Notes: generated by a model not told the origin, from the sequence alone. A stretch of 64,000 bases of DNA from Megalobrama amblycephala (GCF_018812025.1 NC_063053.1:13062623-13126622); one strand, 5' to 3'. Positions 12,660 to 25,310 are shown, numbered from the stretch's first letter. Translations and numbers: made by a program.

Positions 12660-13078
12660 TGGTGCATTCCATTTGTCATTGAAACAATCCATTTGTCATT
12701 CCCCAGTAAGAACTTTTAACTGGAATGCCCCCTCAAGTTGGAGTTGCAACTGGGAAACTGAAGGGAAACTCAACTACCCGACTTCAGAATCCAATAAGGT
12801 TTCTCAGCGCATCAACTGTAGTGAAGCAATGGTAATATATTGTTTATTAGCACTTCTGTTTGTCTGTGTCTCAATAAACTCAGTGGTGCACACAGTACTA
12901 TCCAACCTCTATTTGTGGACATGATACTTTGGCATTATCTGTGCAAAAGCAAAACAAAGGTTTGCCTGGACGCGCCTATCTTAGATTTCTGACCTGTTTA
13001 CTGGAGTGTGGTCAACTAAGGTATGATGCCATTCCCAGCTACGGCATCCCTCTTCCCAGGTAAATGGAATGCAGCATA
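12660..13078. mobile_element. MITE with TGCATTCCATTT termini
   Basis: GGTGCATTCCATTTGTC on the left and, inverted, CAGGTAAATGGAATGCAGC on the right. No coding capacity recognised. Confidence 0.5.
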
Positions 13079-13569
13079 AACTTGCGGTGGAATGTAGGAA
13101 AGGAGTGGGGTTTAAGCTCACTAAATAATTGCAGAAGTCTGGCAAACATACCAGAAAGTCTGTCGTTTCACCGGTCGTTCAAGTTGACATTTTGGTTAAA
13201 AATTAAAAAACAAATTCACAATATGATCTATGACATGCATTTACAAAATAGATGCCATTTTAAAGTACCACTATTAGGCTTTTCGGATATTACGTTTAAT
13301 GTAGTGTGCAAAATACAGTAGCTGTTTGTGAATGTAAAAGGTCTGAAAAGTTTCAGATGGAGTTATTGTCTCCCAAAAGAAAGACCTCATTCTAAACTGC
13401 CTGAAACAAGTCATCAGTACTTCCAGTCTTACTTCCTGCACAAACATATGTAGGTTTGTAACAAATTTGCATAATGCCAGCATATGTTCTTCATTGGCTG
13501 CCTACAAACAACATCTACTTTGATCCGCTCTCAAACAATGTAGTTGTAGATGAGACCTGGAAGAGTTTG
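13079..13569. other. No gene seen
   Basis: AT-rich, unique-looking. Confidence 0.3.
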
Positions 13570-13985
13570 GTTTGTGTTGTTATGTTGAGAAAAAAAAAAA
13601 GTTTTTAACAAAGACTCGGGCTCGAATTGATATGGTAAAACCTACGCTTTCATCACTGTGAATAAAAGTGCTAAAGAGGCCTCTAGAGCTGAAATTCAAT
13701 ATGGTAATGGACACTTCATTTCTGACATGCACTGTAAGTGCTAGACCAATCACAACAGACTGGACCATCTGAGCAAACAGAGAAGAGTATGCTCTCGGAA
13801 AGGAGGGGTTTACAGAGACCGAATACTTGATCTATCTGTTTTAGACACTGTAAGAAAAGAGGTCTGCAATGCATAATACGCCAAAATTAAAGTGTTTTTT
13901 ATTTATTTATTTATTTTTTTTTACCATGGATGCATGTAAATCTTTTGAAGGAGACCTCCAAAACAAAATTAGGAACCTTAAAAAA
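13570..13985 (+). repeat. Truncated MITE fragment (GACCTCCAAAACAAAATTAG type)
   Basis: Phrases CCAATCACAACAGACTGGAC and TTTGAAGGAGACCTCCAAAA mark a common cyprinid TTAA-type repeat. A TATT tract lies at 13,898-13,922. Confidence 0.4.
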
Positions 13986-15284
13986 GCATCCAAATAGGTT
14001 TTGGGAGTCACTGTAAGTACCATGTTATTGGTGCCACAGTATGTTCTGTCTGCCTGTGTCTTTTAAGGGTTTTTTAATCAAAATTTTGAGTGCTGGCTTG
14101 TTTGTTGGTGTGCTTGCATGACCGTAAAAGTGTTTTTGGATAAGCCTATGTGTATGAGCTTGTATAATTGTGTTGTCTCTGACTGTCAGCTCCACTAAGC
14201 CCCAAACCCCCTATACCCACCCCCTAGCACACGGCTGACCTGTTTCCATATAAACACAGGATGCTGGAGGCAGAATGCTGAACGGCGGGACTAAAGCTTA
14301 GGCATCCTGAGGATGGACGCCTCCGAGGCTTAGGGGTCCCTCATCTCCCAGCGACAGAGCTACCAGACCCAGCCGGCCATCCTCCCTGCCACCCGACTAT
14401 AATTACCAGACAGAAATGCATGTACGTGCTTACCGCCTGCAGGGCTGATCTCCAGCTGCCGTGATATTAACTCCATCAGGTCTTGTGCTGAAAAGAGCTT
14501 TATCCCTCAGCTCTCAGGAGAAGCTCGGCACAGCCATCCCCTTAATAACATACATAACTTCTCTCAAGCACAACTTCTTCTCCATGTCCCTGACCACTGA
14601 AAAACTGCTCATAGGAGGAGAAAGAAATCGATGTCCCTATCTTCTGCTGCCTGTGTATAAAGCATGGAGAGGTTATTAAGAATGAGTGGAAGGAGAATAT
14701 AGGAAAGAATGAATGAAAACTATTAATGCACTGCAAATTTGTGTCTGTATTTTGTCAGTATTTTGTCTTTATTTTCAATAAAAATGTCTAAACATTCTTT
14801 AAACAAACATGTTTCAGATATTAAGATATCTGCTTATTGCCCCCCCCCCCCACCCCCCACCCCAAAAAAAACCCACCAAGCCCTTATTGTGACCTACAAA
14901 CATAACATCTTTAAATGATTGATGAATGAACTGTCATATGATGATATGGCTATGAAGACTTATGTTTCTGGTTAACGACATGTTATTAATCTTTCCCCCT
15001 GCAGAGCAGATATCACAAGGTTATTAGCTGAGTGCCCTTTCATGGACAACCCCTAAAAAGGTGTTGCAGATGCACATTAACAGTTACGACAGCCTAGTCG
15101 TTTCAGTTTGGCAGATATAACATCTTATGCAAATAATATGGAAATAAATTCAAAGGTGTAACTCTACCAACACGCTAAATGTGGGTGTATGAAATTAACA
15201 TGCTGAAGTGTAAATATATCTGTTTGTCTGAGGATGTACCACAATATCCACACGCATGCAATTACTCTTTTTTTATTATTATTA
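13986..15284. other. No gene seen; contains poly-C tract
   Basis: Bases 14,160-14,460 are relatively GC-rich and unique. At 14,840-14,863 a run of C groups (12 C, then 6 C, then 4 C separated by A) is G-quadruplex-capable on the minus strand. Confidence 0.4.
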
Positions 15285-15600
15285 TGTGTATGTGTGGTTC
15301 AGGTATGCCATACACATGGGGACAATATTTCCCCACCAAGATGTCAATATCCAAAAATCCTTGTGCTTGGGGTGACATTTTTTTGGTCCCCATGAGGAAA
15401 ACAGCTTATAAATCACACAGAATGATGTTTTTGAAAATATAAATATGCAGAAAGTTTTCTTTGATGGATAGGTTTAGGGGTGATGTTAGGATTATGGAAT
15501 AGACTGTAATAGAATAGACTGTAGAATAGACTGTAAAATATAAAAAATAATTATGTTAATAGAAAGTCCCGATAAAACATGGAGACCCAACATGTGTGTG
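15285..15600 (+). repeat. GTGGTTCAGGTAT...GGGGACA repeat, copy 1
   Basis: Begins GTGTGTGTGGTTCAGGTATG, passes GGGGACAATATTTCCCC and AGCTTATAAATCA, and ends AAACATGGAGACCCAACATG plus TG repeats. It is a microsatellite-bounded unit; copy 2 follows directly. Confidence 0.65.
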
Positions 15601-15870
15601 TGTGTGTGGTTCAGGTATTTCCTATGTTATAGGGACAAAATGTCCCCACAAGGATGGCAATACCAGAAATATCTGACTTGTGGGGACACAAGCTTATAAA
15701 TCATATTAAATTATATTTTTTGAAAACGTAAAAATGCAGAAAGTTTTCTGTGAGGGTTGTGTTTAGGGTTAGGTTTAGGGGATAGAATACAGTTTGTACA
15801 GTATCAAAATCATTATGTCTATGGTCCCCATAAAATATGGAAACCCAGCGCACGCGTGTTTGTGCGTGCG
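15601..15870 (+). repeat. GTGGTTCAGGTAT...GGGGACA repeat, copy 2 (tandem)
   Basis: A second unit of the same order (GTGTGGTTCAGGTATTTCCT, GGGGACAAAATGTCCCCACA, ATATGGAAACCCAGC) joined to copy 1 through a TG run. Contains GGGTTAGGTTTAGGGG, a short telomere-like stretch. Confidence 0.65.
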
Positions 15871-16555
15871 AGTGTGTGAGCGTGCAACACTGCGCATCAA
15901 AAGTCCATAATTCTGCATCTGTTGCTTGTGTAAAGCTCTCATTGAAGCTATGCCCGTTGGGAGATCAATCTTTGTTGCCCTATTGATCGGCATCTAGATG
16001 CAAGGCGGCTGAATGGCAGTGAGGGATTTCTGTGACTTACAAACCGTATGATGTGCAAAGTGTGACTGCATGTTTGTGAGAGAGAGAGAGATGGAAAAAC
16101 AAAACTGCAAGACAGAATACAAACTGATTGGATAAAACATTCCCCAGAACAGATTACACACCAGTGCTTTAGTGGTCTGATTCGACTGGCTAAACACCCA
16201 CAGTTAAAGTCATTCTATCAACAACTCATCTCCTTAGAATTTCAAACAAACCTCTCAGCAGACTGATGGTTATCAGTCCCTACAGACTTAACGCTCACCT
16301 CAAAACTGATTTCTCTCACAATATCACAGCTGCTAATAGGCTATCAACGTCCATCTCACCACCTAACGCTGAGACCCAGATGACATTTCCCCACTAGTTA
16401 GCCACCCTGTTCTCGCAATAGTCCTGAATTGTTCTTCCAAATCAGAAGGTGGATTGTGGTGTTGCTAGTGTCTTGTAGAGTGGAATACTTAACATACAAA
16501 ACAGGCAGGCATACAAATAAAAGTATTAAAATGCACAGAAACAACCAGATTTAAA
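15871..16555. other. No gene seen
   Basis: Starts with a GTGTGCGTGCGAGTG run, then unique sequence. Confidence 0.3.
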
Positions 16556-16803
16556 ACTTTATTTTAGTGTATTTTAACTAGTTGCTTATTAGCATGCATA
16601 TTACTAGAATATTGGCTATTTATTAGTACTTATTAAGCACATATTAATTCCTTATTCTGCATGACCTTATTATACATTTTTAATCCTACCCAATACCTAA
16701 ACTTAACAACTACCTTACTAACTATTAATAAGCAGTAAATTGGGAGCTTATTGAGGGAAAATTTGTAGTTAATAGTTTGTGTTCCCTATAAGTGTTACCT
16801 TTT
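16556..16803. repeat. Interspersed repeat (AACTAGTTGCTTATTAGCAT type)
   Basis: Matches a frequent cyprinid repeat by phrases TTATTCTGCATGACCTTATT and CCTACCCAATACCTAAACTT. Boundaries approximate. Confidence 0.5.
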
Positions 16804-18600
16804 AATTAAATATAGAGCCGTTTTACTCAAGATGCCTTCGAAGGAGCGAGCAAAGATGAGCATAACCGATGTCCATTGTGATGGAATTTTTAATTAATCA
16901 TAACCAACATGTATTTTTCTTGCTGGAATAACATGTCCCCAAATCTTGGAGCTGAATCAGTGTGTGTCTGAATCATGTCCAAATATAAGAAAAGGGGAAA
17001 TGAAACTAGATAACTCTCTAAATATAATAGCCCCATACTGAGTATCCAACAAACTAACAAACCCACGATTTGGGCAGATCTTGCTTTACCTAGTAACAGA
17101 AGGGTTTGGCATATGAAGAACCAATTATATTGTAGAATGCTTTGCCATGTTCCTACTATTTTTGCTGGTGGGATTCTCTGAGATTGATGTGAGGCCATGA
17201 TTAAAGCATATTCTAAGGCTTAGTCTGGAGTCTGTCTGGTTATTGCTGCACAGCAAGTTAGGACACCTAGAGATCTTATTTATATAGTGTCAAAAGGGTC
17301 AAGACATTAAACGACTCAGCCGACAACGATTTGGAAATGCAGTAGAGGATAAATTATTACGTGCCGACTGTAGACGTTTAGCCCGACCCAGGTAAAGTGA
17401 GGTGCGTAGGGGAAAATCTACCACATCTAATGGTATCTAAAAGATTTTTTTTCTTCTTCTCCTCACTAACATTCGGATATTAAAATTGAATAAAACAGCT
17501 ACAATAAAAAAATAACTAGCTAATTACTTTAAAAGTGAATCGTTATATATCGCTGTCAGTTCACATTGTTATTAACACCCTCTCCGAAAAGCGGATGCAA
17601 TGAGACCTGTTTTCATGTTTGTTCATGCGATGTTTGGCATAAAGTCAATTCTATTCATGTAGTCTAACAATTGATAAGCCCGACCTTTTATTTTTTTTTA
17701 GCTCATTCTGTATGTTTGTTAGGCTTTTATATATGGTTTATCTGAAATAGATGATACTACAATAGCCAGAATAGACGGGATACACAACATATAAGCACCA
17801 TTTCGTCCATTTTTTTACATTTAGAATACAATCAAAGGCTCAATTAATGTTAATCTTAAAAAATACTAACAATTTAATAACACTGAACACTGCATACATG
17901 TTTTCATACTGATACTGTGCTTAAACTGCACTCTTGTCAATTTTGTGTGCAGTATGAACAGACTGTGGGTGATACATGGGCAAACTGTCTGACACTGAGA
18001 TTAAAATGATATACATTCAAAATCAAATTTTAGACAATTCAGGAAACTGATTTCAATATCTTTATAAAGCATTTCATTATACTATTTTGTAGTCATGGCA
18101 TGACATTTGTGATGGTCCAGTGAGTGTTGCGCACCAGCCTGAGAGTGTTTTTTGTGAGTTAAGCCAACAGCAGATGGTGAATGGACACATGACCCACCAT
18201 CCTCATTCAACCAGCACTGGTTCAGAGGGAAGAACAGGTGCGTCGTCTGATACAGTCCCCCCTGAAACCTGAACTCGTACTTTCATTCCCCCTCTCACAT
18301 TCACTTGGCCTGTCTGCTGCTATGCTTCACGGTAGACTTTTCCAATTAGTCTCACCCGTGTAACCCCTCTGGTGTCACATGAGACGGCATATGGGCCATT
18401 GTACTTATAAAACTTAATCTGACAAATGAGACACTGCATTCAATCAAATCCCACTTGTGGCAAAATCATTTAAGCCCTGAATATACTGAAAAATGACATG
18501 AGCATAGCTGAACATGGGATTGCGTCAATCAATTAGTGACCAATTCCTAAAGTAATTCAGTTATTAGTCACTTCTCTGACATGCAACACAAACATCTATG
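16804..18600. other. No gene seen; presumed gfra1 intron 3
   Basis: Unique-looking. Bases 18,100-18,480 have balanced composition. No coding signal. Confidence 0.3.
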
Positions 18601-19530
18601 GCAGCACTTCTCAAAGTCCGGACTCCGGTCCGGATTCGGAGGGGATTCAATCCGGACCCGCCTCCATTTCGTATTTCAACAGCAGTAATTGTGTGTAAGG
18701 GATTAAAAGTCTGGATTTCCTACTTTGATAAACGCATGTCAAAATCATTTGTTTAGTGTTTTATGTCTTTTTGGAGATGGTCCGAAATTAAAGCGAAGGC
18801 GAGATATTTAAAGTTTTCCTCCGTGATTCAGTTGCCATGACATCCAGTGAGCATATACTTTTCATGTAATTGGGCGCGAGTTGCGCGACGCGACACTTAA
18901 CGCGCAGTAAGCGTTTGAATGGGTGTGGAGCACTGGTTCTCAACCTGCGGCCCGTCACAAATGTAAATGCGGCCCGCGACATGCCGACCACAATAATAAT
19001 AATAAAAAAAAAAAAAATTAGCATACAATTTATTTTTGTTTTAAAATTTAAATTAAAGTGAATTAAAAAAAAATATAAATGAGCTATAATGCTTTATTTG
19101 TCATATAAAATAATTTTGGTGAGCATTTATTATTTTCAGACATCAGCCAATGTAGGCTAATGACGCAATCACTCAGTTAACGAAACAAACACAAGTGCGC
19201 GCTTAGGAAGAGTTCAAACAGTAGCCATTAATTTTGTAAATTTAAGCCTCAAAATGGTCAAATTTGTTATTAAAGGAGAAAAACTAAATGTGGAATTTAA
19301 AATGAAGGAACACATGCAAACAAGCAGAGTCGCAGCATCAGCAGTAAAGGTAAGAAGAATGGAAGAATCAGTTTGCTGTTAGGCCTAATGAGTGAGATGG
19401 GCAGCGTTCCTGTTTGCTCTGTAGTAAAGTAGGCTACTTGATAAGCAAAACCTACAATTTCAAAAGACTGAACTGTGAATTCGATGTCTGTGATTGATGT
19501 ATTTAAAAATAACCGCATCAGCGCACCCGC
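18601..19530 (+). mobile_element. Degenerate hAT-like sequence, two possible left ends
   Basis: GCAGCACTTCTCAAAGTCCG at 18,601 and GCACTGGTTCTCAACCTGCG at 18,929 both resemble hAT-type left ends, suggesting one inside another. Downstream is a short frame beginning MVKFVIKGEKLN (19,254) that could be a transposase start, but no BED finger or dimerisation domain can be confirmed. No target duplication found. Confidence 0.35.
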
Positions 19531-19879
19531 GGCTGGATGAGCCTAACTCTGCGCGCGCTCGCGGTGTAATGCTATTTCATGCATTCTAACTTATTTACTG
19601 TTAAAGAGTTGCATTCTCATGTTAAACATGGCCAAAGTTTCAAAACATGAGTTGGACGTATGATGGAGTATTTCTGTGCCAAATCCACTACTTCTGGTTT
19701 TGGTACAGGATTCTGAGAGGGTTTTTTTGAGTGTGTACTGTATTACGTTAAAAGAGAGCAGAATTCCTTGTAAAGGCACTTCTCCATGATAAGCACGCGC
19801 ACACACATTACCCAGAGCAACAGCACACCCATCAACGTGTTTCGTTAGGGATACGGAAGCCGCTAGATTTTTCAACAAT

Positions 19880-20121
19880 GGCTGTGTCCCAATTCAGGGC
19901 CTGCACCCTTTGAAGGCTGCATACATCATCGAGGCAGTCTCATTTAAGAAAAATAACCGTTAGATTGCAACGTAAGAAAGAAATTACGGTAATTTACACC
20001 TCACAATGAATATCAGTCAATTTTATTATGGTTACTTTTCCTAAACATGACATCCTTGATGAAGTATGCAGCCTTCAAATGTGACCTCCGGAGGACGCGG
20101 CATCTGAAATGAGACGCAGCT
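19880..20121. mobile_element. MITE with GGCTGTGTCCCAATTCAG terminus
   Basis: Left end GGCTGTGTCCCAATTCAGGG; right end, inverted, reads GCTGCGTCTCATTTCAGATG. Sub-terminal AAGGCTGCATAC is repeated inverted as GTATGCAGCCTT. A recognised cyprinid palindromic repeat. Confidence 0.6.
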
Positions 20122-20992
20122 CCTGTCACCGAAGGAGTGTGTTTTTGTTTGTGAGGGAAAGATTACCTTTTTCAGCTTCCCAAAGAACCCAGCGTTAAGG
20201 GAACAGTGGATGAAGTATGTTTTTCCGGGGCAGCAACGGAGTTGTGCACGTATGTTTGTTTGTTCCCGGTATTTCGGTGATGAATGTTTTGTAAACAAGT
20301 CCCAGTTCGGCACTGGATTGGCAGATCGGGGCGGTGAGTAAAGCTGCATTAGATGTCTGTGTTTTGTTGGCAATTGGCGTGCAAGTGCATATAATGTAAA
20401 CAACAAAAACTTTTTTATTCCCTTTTTATTTATAAAGATGTCGTAGCTAGCAGACGATCTCTACGCAGAAGCTGCACGCGCTCATGACTCTTTAGCTCTG
20501 CCCACAGCACTGACGGCAGGCATGCCTCCAAGAGCTCGGCTTTTTCCGGAAAGACTCTGTTTAGCGTGTCTATCTTTTATAAATATGACAAAACTAAAGA
20601 CTTCGGAGATATGTAGGATACATTGTTACTCTATATGTACTCAAGATTAACATGAGATTGGCAGAAACTGTGTGTGACTTTAATAGTGTGTTTAATGTTG
20701 TAGATGTATTTCAAAGGTTGTAAAGCTTGTCTGGATTTTCCACTTCTGTGACCACACAAACAATCAAACGTTCACATACACCAATACAAACATGTACGGA
20801 CCCTCACAGTGGAAGTTTTACAAGTTTAACGTGATCTTTTTCATCATTAAAATACAGAGAGCCTGAGGGGAAATGTTCAGTTCACAGTTTTGTTGTGGCT
20901 GCGACATATTAACTTGTAATCTTTATATTGTGGACATGTGATTTGAAGTTGTGGCCTCAAGATCTTATGTTGTATCCTATATATACATACGT
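20122..20992. other. No gene seen
   Basis: Unique or diverged sequence. The 121-codon minus-strand frame at 20,041-20,406 overlaps the preceding MITE and resembles nothing known. Confidence 0.3.
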
Positions 20993-21001
20993 GTGTTTAT
21001 A

Positions 21002-21006
<5 letters not shown>

Positions 21007-21071
<65 letters not shown>
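21007..21071. repeat. (AT)n microsatellite
   Basis: Uninterrupted alternating AT, about 65 bases. Confidence 0.95.
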
Positions 21072-21076
<5 letters not shown>

Positions 21077-21087
21077 TATCGTTGAAC

Positions 21088-21335
21088 AGTTTGGGGTCAG
21101 TAAGATTTTTTTTTTCCTTTTAAAAAAATCTACTATTCTAATATAAAAGACTTATATATTATAATACTTAAATTGATCAATAGTGACAGTAAGGACATAA
21201 TGTTGCAAAAGATTTCTATTTCAAATAAATGCAGTTCTTTCACCAAAGAATTCTTTAATATTAATAATAATAATAAATGTTTCTAGAGCACCAAATCAGT
21301 AATAACTGCTGAAAATTCAGCTTAGACATCACAAT
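21088..21335 (+). repeat. GTCAGTAAGATTTT-type repeat, truncated and internally deleted copy
   Basis: CAGTTTGGGGTCAGTAAGAT at the left, then diverged internal parts in rearranged order, ending TGAAAATTCAGCTTAGACAT. Followed by a short (CAAT)n tract at 21,331-21,363. Confidence 0.55.
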
Positions 21336-21787
21336 CAATCAATCAACCAATCAATCAATCAATAATTTGTGTTTCTATAGTGCTTTCTTGCAAACCTGTG
21401 TAATCACATTAGGCCCTAAGACAGCTGTTTCGTGTAACTGCCGCGTCTAATGTGCCAAATTATGATTTTTAATCATATTAGTATCAGTTAGGGGTGTAAC
21501 GATACGCTCAGGTCACGATACGGTACGTATCTCGATATGGAGTTCACGATACGATACGTATCACGATATTTTGAACAAAATGAAACTGAAATTCAAATAA
21601 GATTTATTAAAAAAACATGAACAAATTTCAATAATTTTCCTTGTTGTACATACAAGATCACATTTCAATAAAATAAATAAATATAAAATTTTAATAAAAA
21701 CCTTCTGTATTCAAATTAACAGTTGAATAGGGCTGTCTGTCACTGAAAAAAAATGTTAAATTTAACATGAACTTAGAATTATGAATA

Positions 21788-22251
21788 GGGGCCGTTCACA
21801 TATCGTGTCTAAAAACGCGTGGAAGGCGCGGCCGCACCGCTTCTCCTTCTTTCCAAAGCGCTTGCGCTCCCGTGGCGTCGGTCGTTGCTATGCAACCATG
21901 AACCGAGCTCTCCAAGAGGATCAGGATGTTTCTGCAAAGGATAAATGATTTCTAGCCCTTGCATTAGTTTTACTACGAGATATACTGATGGAGATAAGAT
22001 ATAAAAACCACCATGTACAGCTATGATCAGCTGTTCAGCTGAGCTTTTGATGTTTTGTTACTGAAAGGCCATAGCTGATCGGTTGATTCTTGTCACACGA
22101 CCTGCGGTGCGCTTGCGGCATTCTGAGAAGTTGAGAATTGCATGCGCGTCGCGACCGCGTTGATCCCATTATGAGCGCGCCTGCCGCGCGGCTACATTTG
22201 AAAATAATAACTGACTTGCACGCGGAAAAGACGCAATATGTGAACGGCCCC
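21788..22251. mobile_element. 464-bp MITE (GGGGCCGTTCACATAT termini) inside the hAT element
   Basis: Left GGGGCCGTTCACATATCGTG; right, inverted, GGGGCCGTTCACATATTGCG. CpG-rich interior (GCGCGGCCGCACCGC). An exact target duplication is not evident. Confidence 0.7.
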
Positions 22252-22376
22252 ACAGAACTTCTTAAAGCAAAGCATCGCAAGCGTCTTTTGCTTTTCTGTG
22301 AGCACAGCTGTTCCTGTGCACTGCGGTGAAAGAAAGCCACGACTTTTCTCACGCGACCATGCAAGAGACTGACATG

Positions 22377-23625
22377 CAGGCCTGGACTGGTAATCTGGCA
22401 TACCGGGCAAATGCCCGGTGGGCCGACGCACTTGAGGGCGGGGCCGCTATATGATATGATTTTTTTTAATAAACATAAAAATTGGCCAACGACCGGCCCA
22501 TAAAGCAGGGACAGCGGCCCATTGGGCAAAAAAATCAAAACATTTAGAGGTTGATGCCTCAACGTGCAAAAATTACTGGCATGTTTAGTGCGGTTACTGT
22601 AGCTTCAGTTTCCAAACCTACAGTACCTGACGTGCAAAAACAGGTGAACATAGAAGAACATGGAGGAGACACCTGTAAGGCAGAGGAGCAGCAGGTGTCT
22701 GACAGTGAAGCCAATGAGGGACAGAGTAAGCAGGAGAGTATAATAGAAGCGGTAAGCAGGGTAGTTACATGATTAACAGCGAGGGACTCATGATGCGACG
22801 ACGACGACGATGATGCTTAAATGAATGAATATTATAAGACAACATAATCGTCGTCGTTATTATAAAGTCAGACTGTCACCTACTGCACTGGTCACTCAGT
22901 CAGCTAAAGTCAAATAGCACAGCAAAAGTTATTTTGCACTGTTTTTTGTAGTTAGCAGTGCCCTTGTAGCTATCAGAGTTCACTTATGCAGTAACGGCCT
23001 TTCTCATAGAAAAACCTGAAATGATGCAATTTGATTTTTCAAAAAAGAAAAATTCAGGTTATTATTATAATGTAATATTACTGACGATGTGTTTATTTCA
23101 CAACGAGACTATAGGTGTCTATTTATAGCTGTTAGTCGTGATAATGGTCTACTAGATCTCACTTTTCAGCTATAAAAAGTAGCTCTTGTACCCTATTACT
23201 CTGGTATGAACACTTGGTTGTTTATGGCAAGTGAATAACATGAATATCATTTTATTAGGACGTTTTTTGTGAGTAATTTGGTAGTATAGTTTTCTTTTTC
23301 ATTGTTTTTAATGGGGAGTATCTAAACAATGAGAGGTAAATGTTGGACACTTAAACAGGGGTTTGTGCTCTTTAAAACAAAGTATATTTGTAATTGTAAA
23401 TTATAGTTTTTCTGCTGTCTGTTTTATTGGAATTTTTTTTTTTTTTAATTCTTTATAGAATTATCAGTATTCTACATCCACGTTCTAAGGGTTAACTAGC
23501 TTTTATATCATGGAGCACATTGTCTATCTAGAAATCCTACTCTTACTAAGTGTACTTTTAATAACTCTACCAATTAATTGTAATACTCTGGTGGGTGGTG
23601 TCCGACCGATTGTGGTGGGCCTGGG
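22377..23625 (+). mobile_element. Partial second hAT-type element inside the hAT element
   Basis: Begins CAGGCCTGGACTGGTAATCT and GGGCAAATGCCCGGTGGGCC, a hAT-type left end. The right end near GGTGGGCCTGGGATACAGG (23,613-23,631) is only partly preserved. The interior holds the short exon-like frame at 22,551-22,772. Confidence 0.5.
22551..22772 (+). pseudogene. N-terminal hAT-transposase-like exon remnant
   Basis: A 73-codon frame with MMPQRAKITGMFSAVTVASV and an acidic stretch, ending just after a splice-donor-like GCGGTAAGC. It resembles the N-terminal exon of hAT transposases with TTF/MYM-type fingers downstream. Those downstream parts (finger, DDE, dimerisation) are absent, so it is a fragment. 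Confidence 0.4.
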
Positions 23626-23696
23626 ATACAGGTTCGTGGACCTGCGTATCGCGATTTCGGTTTCATATCGCATATCGTTACAGCCCTAGTATCAGT

Positions 23697-24985
23697 ATTA
23701 TAAAAGTTTATATAAAATTAGCTAGGACATAACCTGTTATACATGCACACTGTCAGTTTCCAAAAACTTTCAAAGAAATTACCATGCAAAACACAATAGA
23801 ACATCCACAGAGATGTTCTCATAAAAAGGAAGCGAGGGGTAAAATCAGTAATAACAACAGAGTTATTAAGCCACCAGGCTGGCATTTCCCATTATGGATA
23901 TTAAACTGTACCTCTGCTGCACTTAACCTGCTGGGGCATTTCTAAATCATCACTACTATTTCACACCGCTTTTTCCCATGCACTCCATTCTTTGTATGTA
24001 AATCTGAAACTCAAACACAGAGTCGGGTGCGTCTCTCTCATAAGCAGCCCAGTAAATCCCTCCTCATCACACTGTGGGGATTTGGCCTGTAATACAGCTG
24101 CCGTGACTCACCTACCGCAAGGAGGGAAGGAGAATTAAAGGAGGAACCCAAGCAAAACCAGGCTTTTAAGTTTGTTCTTTCCTTTACTCACTGCACCAGC
24201 CTTGTTGTTGGCTCAACAGTGACTTTTCAGGTGGTCAAAAGAGGGGTGAGTGGACGCAGGTGTGGGGTCGTTGTGTCAGTACTACAGTACAAGCCTAAAG
24301 CTGCTGCCTGGGGCAATCATTGCCCACAGGGATCCGTTTGAGGAAAATTGGTCTGCCCGTCATTTAGTCATCAGAGCGGCACGGCAGAGAGGCAAGCATG
24401 CAGTCTATTCAACCCCGATGCATGTGGCTACAGAAAACGCAAGCAGCTGCAGGCAGCGTTAGGGCCCACAACGCACAGAGCACCGAGTCTGACATACCCT
24501 GTGTCCAAATGGGCATATCTATCCTAATTAGTATAAGATATTAAAATAATGTGTCCCGACTCCCAAAGTCAAGTATGTCAAAGAGAGTCTGCCAAAACTA
24601 CTCGGATGGTCAACTGATTCCAGAAGATTTTGAAGAATGGATCCGTGCACACTCTAATGGTGAATACCGCCCACGACTCATTGTGCTTTGGATGAGGATT
24701 TGGCCCAGAACTATAAACATGGCAGATGTTCGTGAGACCAGCGGTTAAGCAGAGATGCCCTGAAAGAGGTTTAAGTGATTAATAATCAATATGTAACCTG
24801 ATGTAAAATATATATTTGTTTATATTATCTGTGTTATAGTTCATCTGCAACAACATTGTGAACTTTTATGTAGATGAAGAATAGCACAATAGCAAAACGG
24901 ATATGTTTGGCATTTAACTAACTGCAAAAAAACATGAGATGAGTTATCTGCAGGAAAGACCCACATGATGAACGTGTAACGTCTT
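23697..24985. other. No gene seen
   Basis: Unique-looking and balanced between 23,880 and 24,480. Bases 24,540-24,760 may be a diverged repeat. The short frames resemble nothing known. Confidence 0.3.
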
Positions 24986-25310
24986 TTCCAATGTTGTTAT
25001 TGTTAACTAAAAATATTAAAAATAGCTGAAAATTAACTGAAATAAAGCTGGAATAAAATGCAATATAATTATTAGATGAAAACTAGAAAATTAGAAATGC
25101 TGTAACTAACTGAAAAAAGTAAGTTTAAGTGTAAGTATTACAATTACTAAAACTAAAACTTAAATAAAAAAAAAAAACAGCAATTCCAAAAAATGAAAAA
25201 ATCCCAAAAATTACTCAAATTAAAATGAAAACTGAAAATATAAAAATAAAAGCTGATTCAAAATATTAAAAAAATACTGTAAAAGTATATAAATAACACT
25301 AAAAAATACA
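24986..25310. repeat. A-rich interspersed repeat (ACTAAAACTAAAACTTAAAT type)
   Basis: Low-complexity A-rich repeat ending TATATAAATAACACTAAAAA. A related copy lies at 40,605-40,965. Confidence 0.5.

Larger units (their letters stand above)
21489..23688. mobile_element. 2.2-kb hAT element with 8-bp target duplication
   Basis: Flanked by GTATCAGT at 21,481-21,488 and 23,689-23,696. Ends TAGGGGTGTAACGATACG and, inverted, CGATATGCGATATC... with TATCGTTACAGCCCTA at the right. The CGATA-rich subterminal repeats are typical of this group. It carries no transposase of its own and contains the repeats at 21,788-22,251 and from 22,377. Confidence 0.85.

Noticed and set aside
15740..15785. GGGTTAGGTTTAGGGG considered as interstitial telomere
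   Set aside because: Too short and imperfect; part of a dispersed repeat unit.
18601..19530. Possible host gene starting MVKFVIKGEKLN
   Set aside because: Short frame beside hAT-type ends with no continuation; treated as transposon remnant at low confidence.
22035..22562. 175-codon minus-strand open frame
   Set aside because: It runs across the boundary between a CpG-rich MITE and another hAT fragment, so it is an artefact of repeat sequence.
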